Below, piece after piece: positions 1 through 8,191 of a stretch of DNA of 64,000 nt (position 1 is its first letter; the number at the start of each line of letters is the position of its first letter). The DNA comes from Shewanella benthica (lineage in GTDB: Bacteria > Pseudomonadota > Gammaproteobacteria > Enterobacterales > Shewanellaceae). A program made the position numbers and the translations under genes. Location of the stretch: positions 17,781 to 81,780 of the forward strand of contig JAKVHY010000030.1 of NCBI GenBank assembly GCA_023284085.1, written 5' to 3'. The notes beneath the pieces were generated by a model. The model ran no database searches, was not told the DNA's origin, and saw only the letters and a list, made by a program, of their open reading frames with translations.

Positions 1-1014
1 GCTCAGGTGCGAGATGCATTGATTTGGGCCAGCTTTCTCGACGAAACCATCGACACCTGGGGCAGTCAGGCTGAAGTTAAATTTCAGAGTCATCACTGGC
101 CGGTATGGGACACTGAAAACATCATTCCCTACTTTAAAAAGCAGCGGGATATCTACAAGTTTACCCATGACCAATCGGTACGTCTGATGAACCAAGGTTA
201 TACAGGTGAAGAGATCTCCGAGATGCTCACCTTACCTGCCGAGCTGGAACAAAATTGGCCGACTCGCGGTTACTACGGCACCCTTCGCCATAATAGCCGC
301 GCCGTGTATCAAAAATATATGGGCTGGTATAACGGTAATCCCTCAAACCTCAATAACCTGCCGCCTGAGATGGTAGCGAAAAAGTACGTGGAGTTTATGG
401 GCGGCGAAGCCTCAGTGATTAAACAATCCCAGGCCTCATTCGATAAAGGAGAGTATCGCTGGGTTGCTGAAGTGATGAAACATGCCGTGTTTGCTAACCC
501 TAAGAGTCAGCCAGCTAAAGAGTTGTTGGCCGATGCTCTCGAGCAACTTGGTTATCAGGCCGAATCAGGTCCATGGCGATCTGTGTATCTACAAGGTGCC
601 TATGAGCTGAGAAACGGTGTTCCATCGGCAGGAGGCACCCAAACGGCAACGCCTGATACCATTCGCGCCATGACCCCGGATATGCTATTTGATTTCTTAG
701 CGGTCAGACTCGACTCGGCAAAAGCGGCGGGTAAAGTGTTTGATATCAATATCGACTTTACCGATCTTAAGAGCAAGTACACCTTAACGGTAGAAAATGC
801 CGTTCTGCACCACAGCAAAAACCAAGTAAAAGAGCCTGATGTCGCTTTAGTGATGTCGATGAAAACCATGAACAGTATTCAGCTTAAAGAATTCACCTTC
901 GATCAAGCCATCAAAAATGGCTCAGTGAAGATAAGTGGCGACAAGAAACAATTTATGGAGTTTCTCGGTATGCTGGATGACTTCAACTTCTGGTTTAACA
1001 TAGTCACGCCATAA
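1..1014 (+). CDS. Alkyl sulfatase, C-terminal part (5' end outside window)
   Basis: Reading frame is open from the first base, so the gene begins upstream. The visible ~337 residues match the C-terminal half of BDS1/SdsA1-type alkyl sulfatases: the end of the metallo-beta-lactamase domain, the helical dimerisation domain (with WPTRGYYG and MGWYNGNPS segments around residues 85-115) and a C-terminal SCP2-like lipid-binding domain (about residues 215-337). The zinc-binding HxHxDH motif lies outside the window. The family hydrolyses primary alkyl sulfates to the alcohol and sulfate, usually after export to the periplasm. It converges on a GMC oxidoreductase that could act on a released alcohol (inference). 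Family call is confident; the substrate is not shown. Confidence 0.85.
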   Translation, partial: AQVRDALIWASFLDETIDTWGSQAEVKFQSHHWPVWDTENIIPYFKKQRDIYKFTHDQSVRLMNQGYTGEEISEMLTLPAELEQNWPTRGYYGTLRHNSRAVYQKYMGWYNGNPSNLNNLPPEMVAKKYVEFMGGEASVIKQSQASFDKGEYRWVAEVMKHAVFANPKSQPAKELLADALEQLGYQAESGPWRSVYLQGAYELRNGVPSAGGTQTATPDTIRAMTPDMLFDFLAVRLDSAKAAGKVFDINIDFTDLKSKYTLTVENAVLHHSKNQVKEPDVALVMSMKTMNSIQLKEFTFDQAIKNGSVKISGDKKQFMEFLGMLDDFNFWFNIVTP

Positions 1015-1021
1015 TAAAAGG

Positions 1022-1054
1022 CGTCCTAGGAACTAGGTTCTAGTTCCTAGGACG
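1022..1054. repeat. CTAG-rich perfect hairpin at convergent junction
   Basis: Perfect inverted repeat with 15-bp arms (left arm CGTCCTAGGAACTAG) and a 3-nt loop, lying 8 bp past the alkyl sulfatase stop. It has no T-run on either side. Related CCTAGG-based palindromes sit at 15207, 18748, 32310 and 38063, also between convergent genes. It may act as a bidirectional terminator or be a REP-like element. Confidence 0.75.
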
Positions 1055-1350
1055 TCGCGCTAAAATCTTGTCTGCGACCCGAAACGCATTAGCATAAATC
1101 GTAAAGGTTGGGGTCACACTGCCTCCCGTTAAAGCCATAAATCACCTTACTTGGGCCTTCTCAAGTCGCGCTAAAATCTTATCTGCTACCCGAAACGCAT
1201 TAGCATAAATGGTAAAGGTTGGGGTCACACTGCCTCCCATTAAAGCCATAAATTAACTTACTTTCGCCTTCTCAAGTCGCGCTAAAATCTTGTCTGCTAC
1301 CCGAAACGCATTAGCATAAATCGTAAAGGTTGGGGTCACGCTACCTCCAT
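1055..1350 (-). repeat. 111-bp tandem repeat of the GMC oxidoreductase 3' end
   Basis: The sequence starting TCGCGCTAAAATCTT recurs at 1055, 1166 and 1277, a period of exactly 111 bp (37 codons). The 1277 unit is the genuine 3' part of the GMC gene. The other two are extra copies read on the minus strand after its stop codon. Each extra unit keeps the same frame, encodes the FAD-domain tail (GGSVTPTFTIYANAFRVAD) and ends at its own stop codon. Copies differ by a few bases, so duplication is not brand new. The outermost copy stops at the hairpin at 1022-1054. Confidence 0.9.
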
Positions 1351-2944
1351 TGGGCATAAATGAACCGTCGGTCACATAGAGGTTATCGCAGTCATGTACT
1401 CGGCAGTTTTTGTCTAATACTGAGGTTTTAGGATCATTGCCGAAACGACAGCCACCAGCGACTAAGTTAGAGGTTGGCTGAGTAAACACATTGCCCCAGG
1501 CTTGATGGGCCCCCATGGCTTTCATCACTTCAACGCCGCGATCCACCAGATACTGAGCCACCTTCTCATCATGGGAATGAAAACCGGCCCTGACTTTGGC
1601 AACGCTCTGACCCCAGCGGTCTTTCTCTACCGGGTCCAGACTGACATAGCATTCATCATTAGTAAGCCAGTCACAGAAGACTTCGAACTTAACGTCTTTC
1701 GACTTGGTGAAGTGGGATTTTATCTTCTGTTTCAGCGCTGTGCCCCACAGCAGGTTTTCCCCTTGCCACTTAAGGCTGGCAGTCTCGCCAGTTGGCGATG
1801 GTGGATCGAAGACAAAATCGAGTGTGCCACCTTTTATTGGTTTAGATGAGATTGCTTTATCGTCGATCTCATACCAATCCTGCAGGGCACGATTGAAAAA
1901 TGGACCACGAATTTTAAGCTGCTTGGCCTCAAACTCCTTGAGCTTATCCATCTCAAACACACCATGACCCGTGCCACCGGCGCAGCAGTGCAGGTTTTTC
2001 CCCACCTGCTGATAGCGATTTCCTATACCACTGGGATGTTTGTCGCCAGTGCTACTGAGTAACAGTCGGGCACTCTCAATGGAGTAACAGGCCACCACAA
2101 ACAGCTTAGCCGTAACACGCTTTGGGCTGTCTTCATCGGCCAGATCGAAATAATCCGCCGAGATAACGTTTCCAGACTCATCGGTATTGAGGCGGTACAC
2201 CTTAGCCTGAGTGACTAGCTCACAATTGCCAGTTTTTACAGCCGCATCAAGCAAGGCTGCACGAGAGCTAGCCTTCGCACCGGAATGACAGCCATAATTG
2301 CCACAATAACCTGAGTATTCACAGCTTTTTCGGCCGTTGAAGGGGATAGAGAGAATACCGCGAGCCATGGGTAAGGGGTGCAGCTTTAACCCCTTACAGG
2401 CGGCATCGAAGCGCTGAGCGACAGGATGCTCTGCGGTCGGTGGAAAGGGGAAGTCTATGGTCGAACGAGGCTCTAACTGCGGATGCTTTACCACTTTACC
2501 TGAGACGCCAATCACCTGTTCCACCTTGGTATAGTAAGGCTCGAGATCATCATAGCTAATGGGCCAATCGACATTGTTAGCACCTTCAATGTCACCATAT
2601 TCAGTGACTAATCTAAAATCCTGAGGCTTGAGACGATGAAAGTAAGCGCTCATGAAATTAGTCGCGCCGCCGACAATATTGCCGCCCCAAAACTGAGCCG
2701 TAGTGTCAGATGACCAAATGTCATCACCATTAGGCTCCTCTAGTACATGGCGCTCGTCCTTAAATTGTGAGCGAAACACGCTATGGCGACCCAATTGCTC
2801 ATCTTTAAAGAAATCATTTTCCTTAAACCAGTTACCCTTCTCCAACACACCGACCTTATAGCCCGCCTTTGCTAACTCATAGGCGATAGGCCCCGCGCCA
2901 GCACCGCTGCCAACGATACAGATATCAAAATTTTGCTTACTCAT
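1253..2944 (-). CDS. GMC family FAD-dependent oxidoreductase
   Basis: 563 residues. The N-terminal Rossmann motif GSGAGAGP (about residue 12) binds FAD, and the C-terminal block VTDGSFMPNGGS...ANAFRVAD is the GMC signature region. It resembles the large subunit of gluconate/sorbitol-type membrane dehydrogenases and follows its probable small subunit with a 23-bp gap, start preceded by AGGAGA. It has no signal peptide of its own, so it may be exported by riding on the Tat-targeted partner. By eye, the usual catalytic His position reads as Leu (LVAGGCRFG) and the Asn of the NPT motif as Thr. This may be a subfamily trait. Substrate unknown; an alcohol or sugar is likely. Confidence 0.85.
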   Translation of the reverse strand: MSKQNFDICIVGSGAGAGPIAYELAKAGYKVGVLEKGNWFKENDFFKDEQLGRHSVFRSQFKDERHVLEEPNGDDIWSSDTTAQFWGGNIVGGATNFMSAYFHRLKPQDFRLVTEYGDIEGANNVDWPISYDDLEPYYTKVEQVIGVSGKVVKHPQLEPRSTIDFPFPPTAEHPVAQRFDAACKGLKLHPLPMARGILSIPFNGRKSCEYSGYCGNYGCHSGAKASSRAALLDAAVKTGNCELVTQAKVYRLNTDESGNVISADYFDLADEDSPKRVTAKLFVVACYSIESARLLLSSTGDKHPSGIGNRYQQVGKNLHCCAGGTGHGVFEMDKLKEFEAKQLKIRGPFFNRALQDWYEIDDKAISSKPIKGGTLDFVFDPPSPTGETASLKWQGENLLWGTALKQKIKSHFTKSKDVKFEVFCDWLTNDECYVSLDPVEKDRWGQSVAKVRAGFHSHDEKVAQYLVDRGVEVMKAMGAHQAWGNVFTQPTSNLVAGGCRFGNDPKTSVLDKNCRVHDCDNLYVTDGSFMPNGGSVTPTFTIYANAFRVADKILARLEKAKVS

Positions 2945-2967
2945 GCCATCTCCTGCTCTGCTGTCAG

Positions 2968-3636
2968 CTAGCTAAAATCTAAATAGGTTTTGCCCTGAAC
3001 CGGACGTGGGAAACCAGGCTGATGGCCCAGCCATTGCCAGCCGATACCATCGGTATTACCACCATAGATAGGGTCTAAAGTCAGAGACTCGAGTAAATAA
3101 TAGAGCAGCAAAGATAACCAGTTCTCACCGGCGCGACTCTTGGCTATCTGTTTAAGTACGGTATCTTGCGCACTCATCCCTAGTTTGATGAAGCTAGCGC
3201 CCTGGGTCGATTTTGCTAACTCTTCGAGCCAACCAACACCACGCAAGATAAATGCCCTGTCGCCATCGGCTAAGTTGTCAGGATCATCGAGTGCCCAGCT
3301 GAGATATCTAAATGCGTTAAGATCTTTTGCCGAAGGTCCATCGCCATCATCGGGAAATAACTGCATCTGCACAGCTTCAACCACTGCTTGCTGATGGGAA
3401 CTAAAGCTTGCATCACTGCCCTTCTCCTCACGATTGACCTCATCAGCGGCAGCAACTACCGAGGGCTTAGCACCAATCAAGCCGAGTAAAACCGCGGCTG
3501 CACCTGTTTGTCTTAAAAAGGCTCTGCGGTTAAGGCCGCTACTAAAGGTACTGACTAACTCAGGTTTGCTTGACCCCGATTTTAACGGCTTATCTTTTAA
3601 TTGTGCCTCAGTTAACGAGGTATCTTTTTTCAACAT
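2968..3636 (-). CDS. Gluconate 2-dehydrogenase subunit 3-like protein, Tat-exported
   Basis: 222 residues from the ATG at 3636, chosen because AAGGAGA lies 4-5 bp upstream; a longer frame to 3678 has no such site. A twin-arginine signal (NRRAFLRQ followed by a hydrophobic stretch ending SVVAA) occurs about residues 36-64. The rest matches the small subunit family that accompanies GMC dehydrogenases and helps export and mature the flavoprotein. The gene precedes the GMC gene in one operon. No cytochrome c subunit, the usual third partner, is adjacent. Confidence 0.82.
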   Translation of the reverse strand: MLKKDTSLTEAQLKDKPLKSGSSKPELVSTFSSGLNRRAFLRQTGAAAVLLGLIGAKPSVVAAADEVNREEKGSDASFSSHQQAVVEAVQMQLFPDDGDGPSAKDLNAFRYLSWALDDPDNLADGDRAFILRGVGWLEELAKSTQGASFIKLGMSAQDTVLKQIAKSRAGENWLSLLLYYLLESLTLDPIYGGNTDGIGWQWLGHQPGFPRPVQGKTYLDFS

Positions 3637-3961
3637 ACGCTCTCCTTGAAACCAATCAACAATGACATGACAAGCCACCCAGAAATCCCTCTCGCCATCC
3701 TTCTCTTCATCACATGCGCCTAAATATTATTCATTACAGACATCTATTACTCACAGCAGACCGTAAGCACTAATAAAACCATTCAAGTTAAATGAGTTTT
3801 GCATCTTTTATTGATTTAGAACAATTTTTAACAAGCATCATGGACTCTCCCTATTAAACACTGAGTATTTTCTCGCGCTCCTTGGAAGTAGGCGCTCAAA
3901 GTCAGGTCGAAAGATGGGTATTTTCAACCTTTTGCTACGCTGGGGAATTTAAGCTAACCTG
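3637..3961. other. Intergenic region between divergent genes
   Basis: About 325 bp separating the leftward dehydrogenase operon from the rightward hypothetical gene. It must hold both promoters. No operator, repeat or RNA was recognised. Confidence 0.4.
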
Positions 3962-4378
3962 ATGTTGTCAAAGACTAGAGTCACCCATTTAGCAAGGGCA
4001 CGATTGCGCAATATGAAAAGAAGATTAGGGTTAGCTTTTTGTTTTATGATTATTGTAAGCGGTATCGCTTATCACTTTCTCTCGCCGCAAATTTTTGTCA
4101 GAAATCACTCTGACAGAAACTTTTACCAAGTTATTTTTAACCTGCCGACAAGCCAGATCACCTTTGAGCCCGTCAAGGCTAATAGCCGCCAAACCATCTA
4201 TTTTTCCCCTCAGGAGAAAACAGGCCTAGTCACCTATCAACTGATTGCAATTAATGGCGATCAGGTGGCACAAGGACATATAAAATATCAATTTGACGAC
4301 AACTCATCTCAGTTAGGCACTAAGCTCAGCTTCATCATAGATAAGCAATATCGAATCAGTTTTAGTGGCAATAATTAA
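3962..4378 (+). CDS. Hypothetical membrane-anchored protein
   Basis: 138 residues with one N-terminal membrane segment (about residues 24-42, LAFCFMIIVSGIAYHFLS) after a basic stretch. The remainder is a small beta-rich domain that would face the periplasm, with no cysteines or catalytic motif. A later ATG at 4013 (MKRRLG) is an alternative start that would place the membrane segment right at the N-terminus; neither start has a strong ribosome site. No family recognised. It stands alone between two leftward operons. Confidence 0.55.
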   Translation: MLSKTRVTHLARARLRNMKRRLGLAFCFMIIVSGIAYHFLSPQIFVRNHSDRNFYQVIFNLPTSQITFEPVKANSRQTIYFSPQEKTGLVTYQLIAINGDQVAQGHIKYQFDDNSSQLGTKLSFIIDKQYRISFSGNN

Positions 4379-4404
4379 CCAGCAATAATTAACCGAAAAT
4401 AAAA

Positions 4405-4427
4405 GGCGATATCTAAGCGATATCGCC
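4405..4427 (-). terminator. Rho-independent terminator of the scs operon
   Basis: Inverted repeat GGCGATATC-N5-GATATCGCC. Read on the minus strand the stem is followed by TTTTATTTT, so it ends transcription coming from scsD. It also lies after the rightward gene ending at 4378. Confidence 0.8.
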
Positions 4428-4456
4428 CCTCATTAATTCAACAAAAAATGATGCAG

Positions 4457-5011
4457 CTATGACAAGAGCATGCGCCACCACATCCCAGGTAGGCTAGTGA
4501 AACCTGTTGTGTAGTGTTTCAGCTCACCATCTTTAAACACCATCAAGGTCGGCGTCAACTGCACCGACCAATCACGGGCAATGTCATTATTGCTGTCGTT
4601 GATAGTCTCAAACTCATAGCCCTTATGCTGAAGATATTTAACCATCTTGTCATCGGGTCCCGAGTTCATCGCAACTGTGACTACTGGGTACATGCTGGCC
4701 ATAGTATCCACAGCCGGACTGACAAAGTTACACACCGGACACCAGGTTCCCCAGAAATACACCAATACCGCCTGATCTTGGCTCAAAGCATCAATATCGA
4801 TATCTGTCCCGGATAAGGTTATGCCTTTGATATCCGGCAGGTTATCCCTTGGAATATCCTTACCACGCCAGATGTCCATCACTCCGGTGATCACTATGGC
4901 AAACAGCATAAACAGGGCTATTTGCTTAAGCCAGCCGAAGGCCCTTCTCAGAGGAGTGACCCCCACGGTATCAAGCTTATTCTTATCATTGTCCTTATCT
5001 AGGTCACTCAT
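4457..5011 (-). CDS. scsD: ScsD-like membrane-anchored thioredoxin-fold protein
   Basis: 184 residues: a short cytoplasmic N-terminus, one membrane helix (about residues 30-47) and a TlpA-like thioredoxin domain with active site WCPVC (about residues 90-95) and a cis-Pro loop (LTPT). It matches ScsD of the suppressor-of-copper-sensitivity system, a periplasmic disulfide reductase or partner of ScsB. Its ATG overlaps the scsC stop (CTAATG), so the two are translationally coupled. Last gene of the operon, followed by a terminator. Confidence 0.82.
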   Translation of the reverse strand: MSDLDKDNDKNKLDTVGVTPLRRAFGWLKQIALFMLFAIVITGVMDIWRGKDIPRDNLPDIKGITLSGTDIDIDALSQDQAVLVYFWGTWCPVCNFVSPAVDTMASMYPVVTVAMNSGPDDKMVKYLQHKGYEFETINDSNNDIARDWSVQLTPTLMVFKDGELKHYTTGFTSLPGMWWRMLLS

Positions 5012-5859
5012 TAGCCTTTGGCCTCAATCACTTCTTCAAGCTGCTCTTTGAGCACATCATAAGACACAAGTCCTGGAATAACCTTGTCGCCAAAAATCAT
5101 GCTTGGGGTACCGCCTATGCCTAAGTTCCTCATCAGAGAAATGTTGTCATGTACCATCTCGTCGACTCGAGAGTCCGTCTTTCCTAACCATTGCTCGGTA
5201 TCGGTGAGCTTAGCGACTTTAGCGATAGATGCTGAGTCGAGTCTACGTGGACTCGACATCAACATATCTTTCAACTTTATGTACTTCTCAGGCTCGTTAA
5301 GCCAGACCGTCTGCGCCAGCTCCACCGCCAGTTCAGAACCTTCTCCCTGCAGCGGCACCATCTTGATGATGATCTTCAGCTGAGGAAACTCTTCGATAAG
5401 CTTATTGAGCGAGGGTTCAATTTTCTTGCAATAAGGGCAATTGAAATCGGTAAAATACACCATAGTGATCTCAGGGTTTTCAGCTCCTTTCCAGGGGTCA
5501 CTCTTCGTTTCATACATGGCGCTATAGTTCTCATCCAGAGCCGTCTGCTTGGCAGAGTTCGCCCCTAACTGCTCACGAGTCTGCAGCGCTATGATGGCTT
5601 CCTTCAAGAGTTCAGGATCATTAATCAAGGCATCCTTGATAATGGTTCTGACATCTTGCTCTTGCTGAGCCGTTAAACTTGTCACCTCGGCGTGGACCGG
5701 AGAGATGAATGACAGCTGTGATGCTACCAAGAGCGCAGAAGCGGTAATGCCAGACACGGCAATAAACTGCAGTTTTCTTGATTGCATCAGCTTTAGCGGG
5801 CTAAATTTATGCAACTTAGGCTCATTGGACTGGCTATTTAACTTAGATACTGATTTCAT
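5011..5859 (-). CDS. scsC: ScsC-like periplasmic DsbA/DsbG-family thiol protein
   Basis: 282 residues. A long basic N-region and a hydrophobic core ending near PVHAEV (about residues 33-58) form an export signal. An N-terminal helical/oligomerisation segment (residues 60-110) precedes a DsbA-type thioredoxin fold with active site CPYC (about residue 141) and a GTPS cis-Pro loop (about residue 251). ScsC proteins are disulfide isomerases/oxidoreductases protecting against copper-induced misoxidation. It lies 115 bp after scsB and overlaps scsD. A later Met (MQSRKLQF) would give a more ordinary signal peptide. Confidence 0.82.
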   Translation of the reverse strand: MKSVSKLNSQSNEPKLHKFSPLKLMQSRKLQFIAVSGITASALLVASQLSFISPVHAEVTSLTAQQEQDVRTIIKDALINDPELLKEAIIALQTREQLGANSAKQTALDENYSAMYETKSDPWKGAENPEITMVYFTDFNCPYCKKIEPSLNKLIEEFPQLKIIIKMVPLQGEGSELAVELAQTVWLNEPEKYIKLKDMLMSSPRRLDSASIAKVAKLTDTEQWLGKTDSRVDEMVHDNISLMRNLGIGGTPSMIFGDKVIPGLVSYDVLKEQLEEVIEAKG

Positions 5860-5974
5860 CTGATATTCCTAATACTTTGGCTGGCTCAAGATGACTAACT
5901 GCATCACCTTGAGCCATAAATGCGTTTAATTAACCTGTGTCTAATTTAGGTAAAACACACGAACACTCACAAGC

Positions 5975-8092
5975 TTATTGTTTAATTCTCTGCTCGGCCG
6001 CAGCCGTAGGTGCTGTCGATGCACGCTCAATCGCGGCTAACACCCCTTGTGTAGATAAGATCACAGGTAACTGGATGCCATTGGGTGCCCCAGGGCCGTA
6101 AACCACATTAAATGGCACACCGAAACGGTTATGCCTCTGCAAATAGTTAGTGATGTACTCGGATGGCTTAGTCCAATCTCCTTTCATGATCAGAAGATTG
6201 TCTTGCTTGAGCTGACTATAGACGGGATCTTGCAATATCACCCCCACCTTATTGGCCTTACAGCTGATACACCAGTCGGCTGTCACATCGACAAAAATCG
6301 TCTTACCCTCGGCCACTTGCTCGGCTATCACCTCTTCGTTTAATGGAGTCCACACCAGATCTGTGGGCAAGGGTTTCGCCCATTGCTCTGATGTCATAAA
6401 GGCGCCTATGGCGGCAAAGATAAGCGTGATACTAAACGTCGCCACAACTGCGGCGGAGCCAATCGTTTTTGCCATAAAGATGAAGAAGGTCACCAACAAG
6501 ACAGCTGCTGCGACAAACAGATAGCCAGCAGGTAGGAAATTGCTCAATAGACTGATGAGCCACAAACTAGTGATCAGCAGTAATACCGAGAAGATGACCT
6601 TAGTCACACTCATCCAGCGACCGGGTTTAGGGAAGTAGTTGGCGATCTGAGGGAACGCCGCCACCAACAACCAAGGTAGGGCCATGCCCAAAGCCAAGGC
6701 GGTGAAGATCACCAACAGGCTGATGGTATCTGCGCCAAGGGCAAAGGCTACCGCAGTACCAAGAAATGGTGCACTACAAGGCGTCGCCAATAAGGTCGCA
6801 AACATCCCCTGAAGGAAATGCCCCCTATTGTTATTGCCCCCGGTTGTCGCCAGCTTAGTTTGCAGACTCGAAGGCAGGTTGATCTCAAATGCACCAAGCA
6901 TATTGATGGCAAATATTGAGGTCACCAGGGCCATAAAGCCGATAAACCAAGGGTTTTGGAACTGCACCCCCCAACCTATCGCCTGTCCGGTAAACTTGAG
7001 CATCAGGATAAAGCCCGCCAGTAACCAGAAAGAGACCAAGATCCCTAGCGCCGAGGCGATAAATTGCTGACGAATTTGATTACGTTCAAGATCCGGCGCC
7101 GCGATCACTGAGCTTAACTTCATGCCAAGTACGGGTAACACGCAGGGCATAACATTGAGTATCAAGCCACCAATCAAGGCAATAAGCATCATTTTAAGCA
7201 AAGATGAGCCCTGGGCGATGATTTGGGTTGGTTTCACCTCAGATGAGTATTCCAACGCACGCTGGGAATCGACCACAGTGACATGCAAACTTTTACCCAG
7301 TAATTCAGGCTCACCCAGCCAGCTGCTACCATCGAAGATAGCGACGATTTTCTCGGCTTCACCGACATCGACAGCTTCTCTCTTGTTGACACTCACTAGC
7401 TTGAAAACCGTGTCCGGCTCACCATCTATGATCAGCTTAGGCTGACGCCAGTTAGTACCGTCGAGCACCACTTCCAGCTGTGACTTGCCACTGTCCCAAC
7501 CTAGCTTGATTGCGGAGTCGGCGTCTTGTGCAGTCACCTTCAATGGCACACTAGAAACCGCCCTGTTATAGGCGAACATGGCATCTGTGTCGGCCTTAAG
7601 AATACCAGGCTCGATATCCAAGTTGATCTCATAATCCGTGAGCACACAAATGGTGGTACACGAAGACAAGGTGAACTTGCCATGCAGTCGAGTATCGGCT
7701 TCAATATCATCTAAGATCAGCAGCAAGGGAAAAGTGACTTCCCCTTGATAACCAAAAGTCTGCATGCCTAGCAAGGAAAACTGCTGCGGTGCCGGCCATG
7801 ACCAATCCACGTTCTCTAGATTCGTGGACTTGTCCCACTTAATACTAGGGGCAATTCCTCCCTCTCCTGGGCTACGCCAATAGGTCTTCCAGTCCCCATC
7901 AAGCTTAACTTCGAGTACCGCGGGCATAGCCTTAGTGACTGGATCTAGCTCCCCGGTCAACATCAAGCGCACCTTCACTGGCGGATGATTGGGGTTAGTT
8001 ATCCAGCCAGTGGAAGCGGCAACCGCCATCTGGCTTGCACTTAAAGACAATAAGACACATAAAGCCAACAACATTGATTTAATAGACTTCAA
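5975..8092 (-). CDS. scsB: ScsB/DsbD-like transmembrane thiol reductase
   Basis: 705 residues: signal peptide (to about residue 26), a large periplasmic domain, eight or so membrane helices (about residues 290-560) containing the paired cysteines VMPCVLP and TPCSAPFLG that relay electrons, then a C-terminal thioredoxin domain with ADWCISCK (about residue 605). It brings cytoplasmic thioredoxin electrons to ScsC/ScsD. The start codon is TTG, supported by AAAAGGAG 7 bp upstream. The gene is 99 bp downstream of the RND pump on the same strand, so co-transcription is possible. Confidence 0.87.
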   Translation of the reverse strand: MKSIKSMLLALCVLLSLSASQMAVAASTGWITNPNHPPVKVRLMLTGELDPVTKAMPAVLEVKLDGDWKTYWRSPGEGGIAPSIKWDKSTNLENVDWSWPAPQQFSLLGMQTFGYQGEVTFPLLLILDDIEADTRLHGKFTLSSCTTICVLTDYEINLDIEPGILKADTDAMFAYNRAVSSVPLKVTAQDADSAIKLGWDSGKSQLEVVLDGTNWRQPKLIIDGEPDTVFKLVSVNKREAVDVGEAEKIVAIFDGSSWLGEPELLGKSLHVTVVDSQRALEYSSEVKPTQIIAQGSSLLKMMLIALIGGLILNVMPCVLPVLGMKLSSVIAAPDLERNQIRQQFIASALGILVSFWLLAGFILMLKFTGQAIGWGVQFQNPWFIGFMALVTSIFAINMLGAFEINLPSSLQTKLATTGGNNNRGHFLQGMFATLLATPCSAPFLGTAVAFALGADTISLLVIFTALALGMALPWLLVAAFPQIANYFPKPGRWMSVTKVIFSVLLLITSLWLISLLSNFLPAGYLFVAAAVLLVTFFIFMAKTIGSAAVVATFSITLIFAAIGAFMTSEQWAKPLPTDLVWTPLNEEVIAEQVAEGKTIFVDVTADWCISCKANKVGVILQDPVYSQLKQDNLLIMKGDWTKPSEYITNYLQRHNRFGVPFNVVYGPGAPNGIQLPVILSTQGVLAAIERASTAPTAAAEQRIKQ

Positions 8093-8191
8093 TTGACTCT
8101 CCTTTTAACGTTAGATGTTGATACTTAAATTCAAATTGTTTGTTCAGTCGCATGTTCAATTTATTACTCAAAATAATAGTCATAGTCATCT

